Below are positions 1-9,373 of a stretch of DNA of 64,000 nucleotides, one piece after another. A program made the position numbers and the translations under genes. Where the stretch lies: assembly GCF_001044235.1 (NCBI RefSeq), contig NZ_JYNL01000003.1, positions 1 to 64,000 of the forward strand. The letters run 5' to 3'. The notes under the pieces were generated by a model. It searched no databases and was not told the origin of the DNA. It saw nothing but the letters and a program-made list of their open reading frames with translations. Source of the stretch: Mycolicibacterium chlorophenolicum (lineage in GTDB: Bacteria; Actinomycetota; Actinomycetes; Mycobacteriales; Mycobacteriaceae). Position 1 is the stretch's first letter. Each line of letters starts with the position of its first letter.

Positions 1-819
1 CGCCGTTCGGATGCCCTGGCCTCGCGACTGCTGGACGACCCGCGGGTCCGCAAGGTGTCATTCACCGGCTCGACAGAAGTCGGTCGCAGCCTGTTGGCGC
101 ACGCTGCGCGCACCATCGTGAACTCCGGGATGGAGCTCGGCGGCAACGCCCCGTTTGTGGTCTTCGGTGACGCTGACCTCGATGCGGCGGTCTCTGGAGC
201 CATGGTCGCCAAGCTGCGCAACGGGGGGTCGGCGTGCACCGCGGCGAATCGGTTCATCGTGCACGCCTCGATCGCCGAGGACTTCGCCGGGCGCCTGGCC
301 GAGGCGATGAGCCGGCTCACCGTCGGGCCAGGCTTGGAGCCCGGGACCGATATCGGTCCGCTTGTCAATGCCAAGACTCGTGACAAAGTATCGGGGTTGG
401 TCAGCGGCGCCCTAGATAGCGGGGCCAAAGCTCTCGTCGGCGCCGCGGCCCCCAACCGCCGTGGCTTCTACTACATGCCCACGGTGCTGAATGCGGTGCC
501 CGCGGATGCCGCGATCCTCGGTGAGGAAATCTTCGGCCCTGTCGCGCCGATCACCACGTTCGAACATATCGATGATGCTGTGGCGTTAGCCAATGCGACC
601 GAGTACGGGTTGGTGTCCTACGTGTACACCACTGACCTTCGCACCGGTCTTCGTGTCGGCGAACAGCTCGACTCGGGGATGGTCGGCATCAATCGACCGG
701 TGGTATCGGATCCCGCTGCTCCGTTCGGGGGCACGAAGCAGTCCGGGCTCGGCCGCGAAGGCGGCCACGAGGGGATGCTCGAGTACACCGAAACGCAGTA
801 TCTGGCCGTCGACTGGTAG
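1..819 (+). CDS. NAD(P)-dependent aldehyde dehydrogenase, C-terminal part (5' end outside window)
   Basis: The reading frame is open from base 1, so the start lies left of the window; about 272 codons are present, a little over half of a typical 480-residue enzyme. The family oxidises an aldehyde to its acid with NAD or NADP. Visible motifs are FTGSTEVG, the MELGGN segment with the general-base Glu, the nucleophile loop GGSACTAANRF (Cys codon at 235-237) and the late EEIFGPV segment. The overall look is closest to succinate-semialdehyde-type dehydrogenases, but the substrate cannot be fixed from half a protein. It is the only rightward gene in the first 3 kb and faces the convergent VOC gene across a 436-bp gap. 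Confidence 0.93.
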   Translation, partial: RRSDALASRLLDDPRVRKVSFTGSTEVGRSLLAHAARTIVNSGMELGGNAPFVVFGDADLDAAVSGAMVAKLRNGGSACTAANRFIVHASIAEDFAGRLAEAMSRLTVGPGLEPGTDIGPLVNAKTRDKVSGLVSGALDSGAKALVGAAAPNRRGFYYMPTVLNAVPADAAILGEEIFGPVAPITTFEHIDDAVALANATEYGLVSYVYTTDLRTGLRVGEQLDSGMVGINRPVVSDPAAPFGGTKQSGLGREGGHEGMLEYTETQYLAVDW

Positions 820-1255
820 CCGGTCGCCGCGGCCCACCGCGGCGGGACGAGTGATCGGCTCGTCTTCCGCGTAAACGACTGTGCAGCGGAGTTGCGTGAC
901 GGTAGGACTGCGCGCGTTGATCTGGTGCTGGTCGGTCGCCCGTGGATGCACTGAATTATTCTATGGCCGCGGGTTTCACTGGCCTCACGGATTAGCCTAC
1001 GTCCTGCAAGTAGAGCGGTGCTGCGGTGATATGTGGCGCAGCATTTACCAACCAAACATCGTGGCGAACCTGCGCGGCGACCTGCGGCTTGCCAGCCGCC
1101 TTCCAGGGATTCGGTGTGCGCTCACGCAGGAGAGACCGGCCGCACAGGTTCCTTACCGACGTTCGTGGGGCTTAAAGCTTGACGTCGACACCGCCGGGCA
1201 GCGGTAGCATGCAGCACCAACCGCACACTCGCGCTTGGTAATTGGTGATGCGTCT
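820..1255. other. Intergenic gap between convergent genes
   Basis: 436 bases between the aldehyde dehydrogenase stop and the VOC gene stop. Short open frames occur on both strands but none has a recognisable motif or a good ribosome binding site. I see no clear terminator. Confidence 0.5.
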
Positions 1256-1756
1256 CTAGTCGAAGGCCTCGGGGTTGCGCAGGTATGCCTTGCCGTTCGG
1301 GTAGGAGACAAGTTCACAGTTCAGGCCCCAGGGGGTGACGAAATACACCCAGCGCTGGCCTTCGTGCGGACCGCGACTCGGCGTTGGATCACCGAGCACA
1401 CGTACGCCGCGGCGGCGCAACTCGGCAGCCGCTGCGTCGATGTCATCGACGTAGAAGGCCAGATGATGACCACCTATATCGCTGTTGAGAGGCACATCGC
1501 GCCGCTGGTTGGGTGCTTGGTACTCGAAGACTTCGAGCATGGCCTGCTCTCCGACACGAAAGAAATAGATCCGCGGGGCGATCGCGTCGTCGTCGATGTT
1601 GAGATGTTCGCTCATCCAGGTGCCCTCGCCACGCAGCGGACCGAGTCGGTAGAGGTATTCAAATCCCAACACATCTTCGAAGAATGCGCGTGCCTGGTCG
1701 AGATCGGGGACGGTGATACCGATGTGGTCGAGTCGGGCGATTGCGAGCGAGGGCAT
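1256..1756 (-). CDS. VOC superfamily (glyoxalase/bleomycin-resistance/dioxygenase-like) protein
   Basis: A 166-residue protein of the vicinal oxygen chelate fold. The first beta-alpha unit reads LDHIGITVPDLDQARAFFED, and a second half around GGHHLAFYVDDIDAAAAELR repeats the fold. Metal-ligand candidates are the early His of LDHIG, the His of HHLAFY and a late Glu in the CELVSY segment. The frame is open further upstream, but the start at 1756 is preferred because GGAGG lies five bases before that ATG. The gene follows the MBL-fold gene on the same strand, separated by about 40 bases, so the two are probably co-transcribed. Possible roles are ring cleavage, isomerisation or epimerisation; the substrate is unknown. 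Confidence 0.85.
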   Translation of the reverse strand: MPSLAIARLDHIGITVPDLDQARAFFEDVLGFEYLYRLGPLRGEGTWMSEHLNIDDDAIAPRIYFFRVGEQAMLEVFEYQAPNQRRDVPLNSDIGGHHLAFYVDDIDAAAAELRRRGVRVLGDPTPSRGPHEGQRWVYFVTPWGLNCELVSYPNGKAYLRNPEAFD

Positions 1757-1796
1757 GGCGGCCTCCGATGGTCGAGGGGAATGGGTGTTGTGCGGG

Positions 1797-2780
1797 TCAG
1801 TGCTCATGGTCGGTGCAGCCCTCAGTCGGCGGGAAGAACACGACCGATGGTTTGGCATTCTCGTCAAGGCGCAGGCTGTGGTACATCGTCAGCGTGTGGT
1901 TTACGGCCAACGTTTCAACGCCGCCAAGTCGGCCAAGCCACTTGTCTAGGACGGGCTTGGCGGCTTGGGCTGCAGACGATTCATACATTGTCTTGAAGTA
2001 CCAGTAGATGTGCTCGATCCCGACTTCCTGCCGCGCCAGTTCGCGTTTCTCGCCGGTGATCTCGAGTGCGTGTAGGGCGGCGTCGCGGATGTCCTTCATG
2101 TACTCGCGCTGAACGAGAACGTCCTCCCGCGTGCCGAGTCGAGTCAGGTGCCCGGTGATCATGGTCTGGAAGTCGAATTCGAGCGCGTAGTCGTGGTATG
2201 CCATGAAACCGGGGATGTGTTTGGACTGGGCGATGTTCGTGAACGGGACCCAGCCGGGATAGATAACGTCGACCAGCATCAAAACCTTCTGCTGGGGTAG
2301 GTAGATGAAGCTGTTTCCCGGCGCATGGTTATTGCCGCGGTAGTGCATCTCGATGATCTGACCGCCGAGGTCAAGACGATAGGTGTCCTTGAAGGTGATG
2401 TCTGGTGGTCGCCGGCCAGGGTCTGCGATTTCGCTCAGCAGTGTGTGGGTCTCCTGCTGAGCGATTCGAAGTGCTTCGTCGGGGAACTGATCCACCGCAC
2501 CGATGTGATCGCCGTGGTAATGGGAGTAGATCACGTGGGTGATTGGCTTGTCCGTCACGTCGCGGATGGCTCGGGTCACTCGATCTTCCAGCGATGGTGG
2601 CGCATCAATTGCGATTACCCCGTCCTCGCAGACGATGAAGGCGCATTGGTAACCGCCGTCGGTGATCCAGTAGACGCCGCCGGCCACTTCCTCGACCAGA
2701 TAGCCTGATGGCGGCACGGCTGGCCCTTTGGCCACCTCCGGGATAACGGGAACCTCGAATCCGCCAGTGTTGCTTGTCAT
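1797..2780 (-). CDS. MBL-fold metallo-hydrolase
   Basis: A 327-residue metallo-beta-lactamase-fold protein. The zinc-binding signature SHYHGDHIG is intact, and later His and Asp ligands are present (HAPGNSFIY, MLVDVIYPGW, TGHLTR). The family hydrolyses esters, lactones or thioesters, and some members act on sulfates or as dioxygenases. The open frame continues upstream to 2966, but that extension is promoter sequence duplicated from the monooxygenase upstream region. The start at 2780 follows AAGGA with proper spacing. It is the first gene of a leftward pair with the VOC gene. A role in hydrolysing a ring-cleavage lactone or ester is inference. Confidence 0.88.
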   Translation of the reverse strand: MTSNTGGFEVPVIPEVAKGPAVPPSGYLVEEVAGGVYWITDGGYQCAFIVCEDGVIAIDAPPSLEDRVTRAIRDVTDKPITHVIYSHYHGDHIGAVDQFPDEALRIAQQETHTLLSEIADPGRRPPDITFKDTYRLDLGGQIIEMHYRGNNHAPGNSFIYLPQQKVLMLVDVIYPGWVPFTNIAQSKHIPGFMAYHDYALEFDFQTMITGHLTRLGTREDVLVQREYMKDIRDAALHALEITGEKRELARQEVGIEHIYWYFKTMYESSAAQAAKPVLDKWLGRLGGVETLAVNHTLTMYHSLRLDENAKPSVVFFPPTEGCTDHEH

Positions 2781-2937
2781 TTGTGTCCTTAAGCGCGCCG
2801 CTGGGGAACCGATGACTACCCGCATCCGATCTGGTTCAGCGGCGGAGCGCTGCACCGGAGGAAATGACGAGCTGTCAAGTCGGATGGGCCTGAAGGTGAA
2901 CTGATTCTTCGGACGTCCAGCGACGCACTGTGTTATC

Positions 2938-3161
2938 TGCAGGTGATAGTGGGCTGAGATGTGCACAGTGTGGCGCAGGTGCGTTAATCGAATCGAAATC
3001 GGTCATCTCGAGACATTGGACGTGCCCGCCTACGGCTGGTAGGACACCTGTTTTCGGCGGCGAAGTCGTGTGACCAACCTGTGGACCGCGGCAGACGGCG
3101 CGACGCCGAGGTCACGCATCGCGCCGCCACATAGCGCTGATAGAGCGCCGGCACCTCGTCG
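2938..3161. repeat. Duplicated segment, copy 1: promoter region plus decayed 3' end of a regulator gene
   Basis: About 225 bases here match 5747-5975 with scattered substitutions. The left part (2938-3030) matches the region just upstream of the FAD monooxygenase gene and includes the shared GTTAATCG and ATCGAAATCGGT strings. The right part matches the last codons of the large regulator gene. Copy 1 therefore places the same upstream region in front of the MBL-fold gene. Confidence 0.85.
3030..3161 (-). pseudogene. Remnant of a BTAD-regulator 3' end
   Basis: Read leftward, this encodes fragments such as LYQRYVAA and MRDLGVAPSAAVHRLVTRLRR, matching the C-terminus of the intact regulator at 5862. 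Two extra bases near the ATGCGTGACC segment split the match between two frames. There is no start and no upstream domain, so it is a broken leftover. It either came with a duplicated promoter or marks a deleted second regulator that once sat next to the MBL gene. Confidence 0.8.
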
Positions 3162-3275
3162 CCGCAGTCGCTGCGGTCTGTCACGTACAGCGAGGGACAG
3201 GTAACGAATAGACGAAGACGCTGAGCGGATCTCCAAAGTATCGACTACGCACCGTCGTAGTGCTTGACTGGGTTC

Positions 3276-3761
3276 ATGAGGACGAACCTGCCCGACGGTG
3301 ATGGTGGACGTCGAAAGCTGCAGATGATTCTCGGGGCGCTGGCGGTGATACCGTTCCTGTCCGGGTTAGCCGGGCTGCTTGCCGGTCCGAAGGCCCTGCC
3401 GGGAGTGGCCGCGTCGGATGCCACCGTCGACAGTGAGTACCGGTTTGTCAGTGCGTTCTGGCTGGCGTCAGCACCAGTGATCTGGTCAGGACTTCCGCGC
3501 ATCGAACATCGCACAGGACTTTTCCGCTTCGTGACGGCCGTTATCTTCCTGGGCGGCCTGGGACGCCTGCTCTCGTGGTGGCAGAGCGGTCGGCCACATC
3601 CGGTATTCCTTGCCGCGACCATACTGGAGCTGGTCGGCATTCCCGCGCTGGCGATGTGGCAATCCCACGTTGCGCGGCGCAGCGCCCAGTCGGCGCTGAG
3701 ATCTCCGGTCAGCGGACGCGGCAGTCGGGGCAAGCGGTCCCACTGCGTCGACGGCGCGTAG
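3276..3761 (+). CDS. DUF4345-like four-helix membrane protein
   Basis: A 161-residue hydrophobic protein with about four membrane segments: [20 protein letters not shown], a second helix around [14 protein letters not shown], a third around [15 protein letters not shown] and a fourth near [18 protein letters not shown]. This spacing and the conserved FW and GGLGR elements fit DUF4345 integral membrane proteins of unknown function. The ATG at 3276 is chosen; a TTG twelve bases upstream is in frame, and neither has a strong ribosome binding site. It is a lone rightward gene between leftward catabolic genes, so a link to them is uncertain. Confidence 0.72.
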   Translation: MRTNLPDGDGGRRKLQMILGALAVIPFLSGLAGLLAGPKALPGVAASDATVDSEYRFVSAFWLASAPVIWSGLPRIEHRTGLFRFVTAVIFLGGLGRLLSWWQSGRPHPVFLAATILELVGIPALAMWQSHVARRSAQSALRSPVSGRGSRGKRSHCVDGA

Positions 3762-3965
3762 AAACGGCGGCTGCCCATCCGTCGCGGAGAACTTCTTACC
3801 AGCGTGATCGCGGCGGTCTACAGGTCGGTGACATTCGCCACGGCTTCGCGTATTGACCGGCTGCACAGAGACTTTGGTCCATAGTCCGGCGGCGGCGTGA
3901 TCGCCGAGATGAATGTCATGTCCGAGACAGCAGCCGATCGAGACGTGCGCGGGGCTTCATCGCCG

Positions 3966-5699
3966 TCACGAGAGGGCTGCTGTCGCCCCTTCGTGAACTT
4001 GGTCCTCGCACCCGGTGATCTTCAGTAGGACCGCGGTGGGGTCGCTGTCGGCTGAACCGCGCCAGGCCACGTGCTGATCGGGTCGCACGACGGTGAGCGG
4101 GTGGTCGTAGCGGATCGCGGCGATCGGGTCGGTGAGCTCGATCGGGGTCAGCGGTATGCCGATGCGGTTGGCTTGGGCGACGAATCCCATCGCCGCCGTG
4201 GCGTCGCCCGGGTGGTAGAGGATGCTGAACCCGATTCCCATCGCGTCATAGAGCGACACCTGCGCGGACAGCCACGCGTGCGGCGCCCGGTGTCCGGGAT
4301 GGCTAGACGGGCTGTAGACGGTGGCCGACCACGGCGTGACGGGTGCGGGATCTTCGGCGATGACCTCACTGTGGTAGCGCTGGTCGAGGGTTATGCCCTC
4401 ACTATCGAACTGCGCCCTGACACCTCTCCACAGTGCATCGCCCCACGCCCGGCGGCGGCTTTCCGCCTCGTGGCCGTCGGCCTCGAGGACCTCGGCATCG
4501 ATGGTGCTGAGCACTGTCTCATAGGTCTCAATCCACCGATCCACGTTGCTGGAGGCCTCCACGGCGTTGGTGACCGCGATCGGCCGCCGCTCGGCTTCGT
4601 AGCTGTCGAGCAGTGCGTCGCCACCCCAGCCCATCAGCGTCGCGGCCAGCTTCCACCCTAGGTTGAGCGCGTCGGCCATACCGGCGTTCATATTGTGGCC
4701 ACCCCACGGTGCGCAGAGGTGTGCGGCATCCCCGGCGAGGAACAAGCGGCCCACTCGATAGCGATCGGCGATACGCTCGTGAATTTTGTAGACCCCCTTG
4801 TAGGTCAGGGTGAAGGGGATGTCCGGCCCGACGATGCGTTGCACGATCGCGTCGACGTCCACCGTGTCGAGATCGAGGTCGACGGGGTAGCCGGCGACGT
4901 GCGCGCACCAGCTTTTCTCGTCGATCGGTACTGCGAGTGCGTTGCCGTCCGGGTGGTACAGGGCGTTGAACGCGCCTGGCGTGATGCGCGAGTGCGTGAA
5001 CACCTCGGGGGACTCCCAGTGCAGGAGCAGGTGCGCGGCGACACCGCCGCGCCCGGATCGGCTGATTCCTGCCGAGACGCGCACCGTGCTCTGCGCTCCG
5101 TCACAGCCCACGAGGTAGTCACTGCCTATGACCTGGCGGGTCCCCGTCGTGACCTGCTCGACTTCGGCGATGCATCCGTTCTCGTCCTGGTCGAGGGACA
5201 CCAGCCGCCATCCCAATGCGACGGTGGCCCCGAGTTCGACCGCCCGGTCCCGCAGCACCTTCGTCGTGGTGGGCTGCATCACCAGCTGCGCGCTCTCCGC
5301 GACCCGGTCGCTGTCGTCGGCCCCCCGGAATGAGAGGCCCTGACGAAATGCGCCGTACTCGCGGCCGGTCAACGAGGTAGCGAGGACGACCTGTTTCTGC
5401 CAGGCCGGGGGTGTGGTGGCCGCTTGGCGCAGCGTGGTGGCAATCCCCCATCGACGAAACTGCTCAAGCGCGCGCGGGTTGAGCAGCATCGCCTTGACCG
5501 GCACGGAAGGGACTTCGGTGTCTTGTTCCACCAGCAGGCTCGCAACGCCGTGCATGCCGAGTTCGACACCGAGCGCCAACCCGATGGGTCCAGCGCCGAT
5601 GATCAGGACGGGAACGCGATCGGGAAGACCGTGGGCGTCGTTGCTTGAACGCGCGTCGTGCTTGGCCCGCTGGTGTCCGGGTGTCGTAGATGGCGTCAT
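3966..5699 (-). CDS. FAD-dependent aromatic monooxygenase (PheA/TfdB/MhpA class)
   Basis: A 577-residue flavoprotein hydroxylase. The N-terminal dinucleotide motif is IIGAGPIGLAL (residues about 33-43), the DG motif is YLVGCDGAQSTVR near residue 200, and the second FAD motif is LFLAGDAAHLCAPWGGHNMN near residue 323. The length and the C-terminal extension fit phenol or aromatic-acid hydroxylases that insert one oxygen atom using NAD(P)H. The start at 5699 follows GAGG; the open frame upstream of it is only the repeated promoter segment. The gene lies just downstream of the large regulator on the same strand. The ring substrate is unknown, but the nearby demethylase suggests a methoxylated or phenolic acid pathway (inference). 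Confidence 0.9.
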   Translation of the reverse strand: MTPSTTPGHQRAKHDARSSNDAHGLPDRVPVLIIGAGPIGLALGVELGMHGVASLLVEQDTEVPSVPVKAMLLNPRALEQFRRWGIATTLRQAATTPPAWQKQVVLATSLTGREYGAFRQGLSFRGADDSDRVAESAQLVMQPTTTKVLRDRAVELGATVALGWRLVSLDQDENGCIAEVEQVTTGTRQVIGSDYLVGCDGAQSTVRVSAGISRSGRGGVAAHLLLHWESPEVFTHSRITPGAFNALYHPDGNALAVPIDEKSWCAHVAGYPVDLDLDTVDVDAIVQRIVGPDIPFTLTYKGVYKIHERIADRYRVGRLFLAGDAAHLCAPWGGHNMNAGMADALNLGWKLAATLMGWGGDALLDSYEAERRPIAVTNAVEASSNVDRWIETYETVLSTIDAEVLEADGHEAESRRRAWGDALWRGVRAQFDSEGITLDQRYHSEVIAEDPAPVTPWSATVYSPSSHPGHRAPHAWLSAQVSLYDAMGIGFSILYHPGDATAAMGFVAQANRIGIPLTPIELTDPIAAIRYDHPLTVVRPDQHVAWRGSADSDPTAVLLKITGCEDQVHEGATAALS

Positions 5700-5746
5700 A
5701 GCATCCTCAATCGTGACCTGATCTCGACCATGACGGTGCGTTCTGC

Positions 5747-5975
5747 GCAGGTGATAGTGGGCTGAAATATGCTTAGTGTTGCGCTGGTGTGTTAATCGGA
5801 TCGAAATCGGTGATCTCAAGACACTGGGCGCGTCGACGTCTGGCTCGGGCGTCACGTGTTTTCACCTGCGGAGTCGTGTTACCAACCTGTGGACCTCGGC
5901 AGACGGCGCGACTCCGAGGTCACGCATCGCGGCCATATAGCGCTGATAGAGCGCCAGGACGGTGTCGTCGCGGCC
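5747..5975. repeat. Duplicated segment, copy 2: end of regulator gene and monooxygenase upstream region
   Basis: Counterpart of 2938-3161. Here the regulator end is intact and in frame (LYQRYMAAMRDLGVAPSAEVH...), so this is probably the source copy. The 160-base gap between the regulator stop and the monooxygenase start carries GTTAATCGGATCGAAATCGG, which is nearly the same in copy 1. Confidence 0.85.
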
Positions 5976-8933
5976 GCTTGCATGCGCCAACGAGATCGCT
6001 AGCTGCCAGGCCTGTTCGCGGTCGGGGCTTACGCGCAGAACTTCATCGACCATCAGTCGCGCCTCTCGGTACCGGCTGAGCCGAAACGCCAGCTTGGCCG
6101 CGTCAATGCGTCCGTCGGTGAGACGCGCACCGACCTCGAACCGCCGTTGCTCCACCCACGGACCGGAGAGGGCGGCAAGGTACTGTCCACGGTTTGCCCG
6201 GGTGAGCGCCTCGATCATAGTGCGCAGCCGGATTTCGTCGTCTTGGCGGTCGGCCTGGGTCAGCCCGTCGAGCACGATCTGCGAGGTTCCGCAGACGAGT
6301 TCTGGGTGCGGAAAGGCGAACCGATTGCCGTTCTGCTGCGGAGCAAGCTCGTCGGGCAGTACCGCGCGCAGCCGGTAGAGCGCCTGCCGCAAGTAGCTGC
6401 TATCCGCGGCGTCGTTGCGGCTGTCAAACAGTGCGCCCAGGAGTTCCTCACGGGTCACCTCGCGCCGCGCGGCAAGCAGATAGCTCATCAATTCGATGCT
6501 CTTGCTTAGCCGCGGGTTGGCGGGCATGCCGTCCAGGGTCAGGGTCGCTTCACCGAACTCTTCCAGAACCAGTCGCGGAGCGCGTGCGGAGAGTTGGACT
6601 TGACTGTCGCCGGATAGCAGCGCCGTGAGCTCGTGCCAGCGTGACTGACGGTTGGGCGAGGCGTCGGCCGCGCGAACAGCCACTGCCGGAACGTCGGCCA
6701 GTGCGTTGAGCAGCAGATGCTGCGAACCGCGTGCCGAGGCTTCGCGTAGCGCCAGTTCGGCGGCTTCATCAGAGGCATCTTCTTTACCCAGTCGCCAATA
6801 CGCTTCGGCTAGGTATGTTGCTACGGTCGCTAGCTCGAGTCTGCGATCGCCCAAGCGCATGCTCTCCACACACGCCTCGAGCTCGGTCAGTGCTTCGTCG
6901 TTGCGGTTGTCGAGTAGATGACACAGTCCACGCCACAGCTGGCAGAGTTCGCGGCTGAAAGCGTGGTTGTCGGCTCCCCCGGATTCAGCCTCCGCCAACG
7001 CCCGCCGTGCGGCCTCGGTGTCTTGGTGCAGCCGCAGTTGTAGCTTGGCCTCGTTGAGATAGCCGAAGATCCGGTAGACACGGGAACCCGTACCGGCGAT
7101 GAGTTGGTGGCCCCGGTTCTGGGCCGTCCATGCCTCGTCGCGCCGCCCAAGGTCGATCATCAGGTCGACGGCGTCGAAGGCGTGCAGCCATGGCGGCTGC
7201 CATCCGCTACGGAGGACCTCGTAGATCTGCATCGCTTCGTGGATACGTCCAGTCGCACGCAATCCAGCAATCACCCACGGGACGCCTAGCGAACCTGGCC
7301 CGGAGTTTGGCCCTGTGGGTCTATCGAGTTCGCGCAGCCGGCCACGGAAGTAGCCGATACGCATCAGCAGCGCGTCTATCGTGTCAGACGGTGTGGAGGA
7401 GAACTCCGGAAACGGTGGTGCCCCACCCTCAGAAAGGGCCAGCAAGTTTTCGGCCGCGTCGCGTGCGCGTCCGGTTGGCAGACGGTCAGCGAGCACCCGT
7501 GCCTCAGTGAGCCGCCCGTCGTGCCAGCGGCACCAGGCAGCCAGTAACAGTGCTTCCTCGAAATAGGGCGAGTCCGGACCGGGTAGCCAGTCGTGTCCAA
7601 ACCGTTCCAGAAGTCGGTTGCCGCGGCCGCTTTGCTCCATGGCGAATGAGCCGCGCAAGACGATCATGCCGACCTCTGGTGTCGGCGTTTTCTCGATTGC
7701 CACGAGGTCGTCGAGCCACCGTGTCGCCGAGGTGAAATCCATCCGCGCGACCATGTTGGGAAGGGCAAGCGCGGCTTGGCGCCAAGCGCGTTCGGTCTCA
7801 CCCAGGCTCAACAGTGTGTCGACTGCCTCCACGGGATGACCGTTTTGGGCCAGCACCTCGGCGTAGTTGCTGCGCAAACGCCGTATCGTCTCGGCGTCCT
7901 CGGAGCCTGCAAGCCGTGCGGCAAGCCATTCGCGGAACAGCGGATACAGAATCAGTCGCTTCCGATCCGCTGACCAGGTGGCGGGAAGTCGTGTGGTAGT
8001 CAGTTGGACCATCAGCTGTGCTGCGTCGGGCTCCTCGAGCGCTATTGCAAACTCGACCGTTACTTCAGCTAGGAGGCTGGTGCGGGTCAGGAAGCTACGC
8101 GCGGACTGTGATAGCGGGGCTAGTACTTTGGCTGTCAAGCGGTCCGCCGTGCGGTTGCCAGCATTGTCGAGGCTGCGCCGCTGGGCGACTGCGAAGCGCG
8201 TGCCCGCCAGCCAGCCGTGGGTTTGGGCGAGCAGATCGGCGATCTCCTGGTCCGGTATGCCGAGTCCACCGAGCGCCTGTCCTGCCTCGTCGACATTGAG
8301 GTTCAAAATGTCATGGTCAATTTCCCCAACTGAGGTGTCCGGGTCGGCGGGGTCGATCTCCAGAACCACCTCGCTGTCGGAGATGAGCAGCATCCCGATG
8401 CCGGCGGGCAGGTATCTTGCTAGCGCTGAGAGGATGGCGAGAGCGTCGGTGTCAGCGGTTACTTTCTCGACGTTGTCGCAGACCAGCAGCAGTCCGCTGC
8501 CGGCCCAACTCTCGGCCAGCAGGCCGGCTGCCTCCACTGGCGGGATACCGTTGGCTAGCGCCTGGGATGCCGCCGGTGGGATGTGCGGCAGATGACAGGC
8601 TGCGGCGGACTCCAGGTATTTCAGCAGTCGTCCGGGCGCGGTCTCCGTGCCGTCCAGGGATAGCCAGGCCACAACGCGGTCAAGGGTGCGGACGGCCATT
8701 GCGACGCCCGTGGTTTTGCCGCTTCCTGCAGCAGCACACACCGTTACGACTCGATGGTCCTTCAGCAGATCAGTAATGCGCCGGTTGAGCCGATCACGGG
8801 TGAACATCTCGCCGCTGATCGCCGGGGGTGCGAGTTTGCGTTGGATCACCGGCTGCTGTTGGGCAGCCGAAACCGCACCGCACTCGTTTACCACTGCGCC
8901 AGCCTCATTCGGGTGACCAGCATATCGCCGCAT
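5862..8933 (-). CDS. Large ATP-binding transcriptional regulator with C-terminal winged helix and BTAD domain
   Basis: About 1,023 residues. A P-loop AAAGSGKTTG near residue 70 starts an NTPase module of the MalT/AfsR (STAND) type, followed by a long helical, TPR-like middle rich in LAEA repeats. The last 230 residues hold an OmpR-like winged helix (around SIELMSYLLAARREVTREELLGALF) and a bacterial transcriptional activator domain ending LYQRYMAAMRDLGVAPSAEVHRL. Such proteins usually activate nearby genes in response to a ligand. The start is uncertain: ATG 8933 has a poor ribosome binding site, while GTG 8894 is preceded by GAGG. It is encoded directly upstream of the monooxygenase gene. A decayed copy of its 3' end sits near the MBL gene. 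Confidence 0.85.
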   Translation of the reverse strand: MRRYAGHPNEAGAVVNECGAVSAAQQQPVIQRKLAPPAISGEMFTRDRLNRRITDLLKDHRVVTVCAAAGSGKTTGVAMAVRTLDRVVAWLSLDGTETAPGRLLKYLESAAACHLPHIPPAASQALANGIPPVEAAGLLAESWAGSGLLLVCDNVEKVTADTDALAILSALARYLPAGIGMLLISDSEVVLEIDPADPDTSVGEIDHDILNLNVDEAGQALGGLGIPDQEIADLLAQTHGWLAGTRFAVAQRRSLDNAGNRTADRLTAKVLAPLSQSARSFLTRTSLLAEVTVEFAIALEEPDAAQLMVQLTTTRLPATWSADRKRLILYPLFREWLAARLAGSEDAETIRRLRSNYAEVLAQNGHPVEAVDTLLSLGETERAWRQAALALPNMVARMDFTSATRWLDDLVAIEKTPTPEVGMIVLRGSFAMEQSGRGNRLLERFGHDWLPGPDSPYFEEALLLAAWCRWHDGRLTEARVLADRLPTGRARDAAENLLALSEGGAPPFPEFSSTPSDTIDALLMRIGYFRGRLRELDRPTGPNSGPGSLGVPWVIAGLRATGRIHEAMQIYEVLRSGWQPPWLHAFDAVDLMIDLGRRDEAWTAQNRGHQLIAGTGSRVYRIFGYLNEAKLQLRLHQDTEAARRALAEAESGGADNHAFSRELCQLWRGLCHLLDNRNDEALTELEACVESMRLGDRRLELATVATYLAEAYWRLGKEDASDEAAELALREASARGSQHLLLNALADVPAVAVRAADASPNRQSRWHELTALLSGDSQVQLSARAPRLVLEEFGEATLTLDGMPANPRLSKSIELMSYLLAARREVTREELLGALFDSRNDAADSSYLRQALYRLRAVLPDELAPQQNGNRFAFPHPELVCGTSQIVLDGLTQADRQDDEIRLRTMIEALTRANRGQYLAALSGPWVEQRRFEVGARLTDGRIDAAKLAFRLSRYREARLMVDEVLRVSPDREQAWQLAISLAHASGRDDTVLALYQRYMAAMRDLGVAPSAEVHRLVTRLRR

Positions 8934-9373
8934 CAGGATCACGCTGTGTGGTTTGGTCGATGATCTGCTTCGCTCAAAGGTGCTGCGTACGTATGACTTA
9001 CTTGAGCCCACTCGCGGCGACCAGCTGAACTCCGGGCGTGCTCCATGGGTGGTTAACGCATTACGGCCATGGTGCATCGCTGTGCACACAGACAGCGACC
9101 AGCAGCGTATCGGACCGGGACCGCGACTACGCGATATCACCCCCCGCGGTGGACATCGCTAGTCAGCTGGCCCGGCAAAGACGCGGCAGGAGCTGCCATC
9201 GCTCAGCGGTTGCCCAGAGCCCAGACATAGCCGGCAAGCGCCTCGTTCCTGTCCAGCATCGAAGCGGTTTAGCCGCGGTGGCCCCGGGGCGCCGGCGGCC
9301 TCCTGAGGTCGCGTAAGTCACCGTTGTTCGTGCAACAAAAGTTGTCGATCCCGACAAAGCGGGATCGGATAAC
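8934..9373. other. Gap between demethylase 3' end and regulator 5' end
   Basis: 440 bases. It contains the regulator upstream region and, near its left-hand demethylase side, the hairpin listed separately. No other gene is supported. Confidence 0.5.
9346..9367 (-). terminator. Hairpin terminator after the LigM-like demethylase gene
   Basis: CGATCCCG and CGGGATCG form a perfect 8-bp stem with a 6-base loop, seven bases past the demethylase stop. Read leftward, a short T-rich stretch (ACTTTTG) follows. This fits intrinsic termination of the demethylase transcript, although the T-run is short. Confidence 0.6.
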
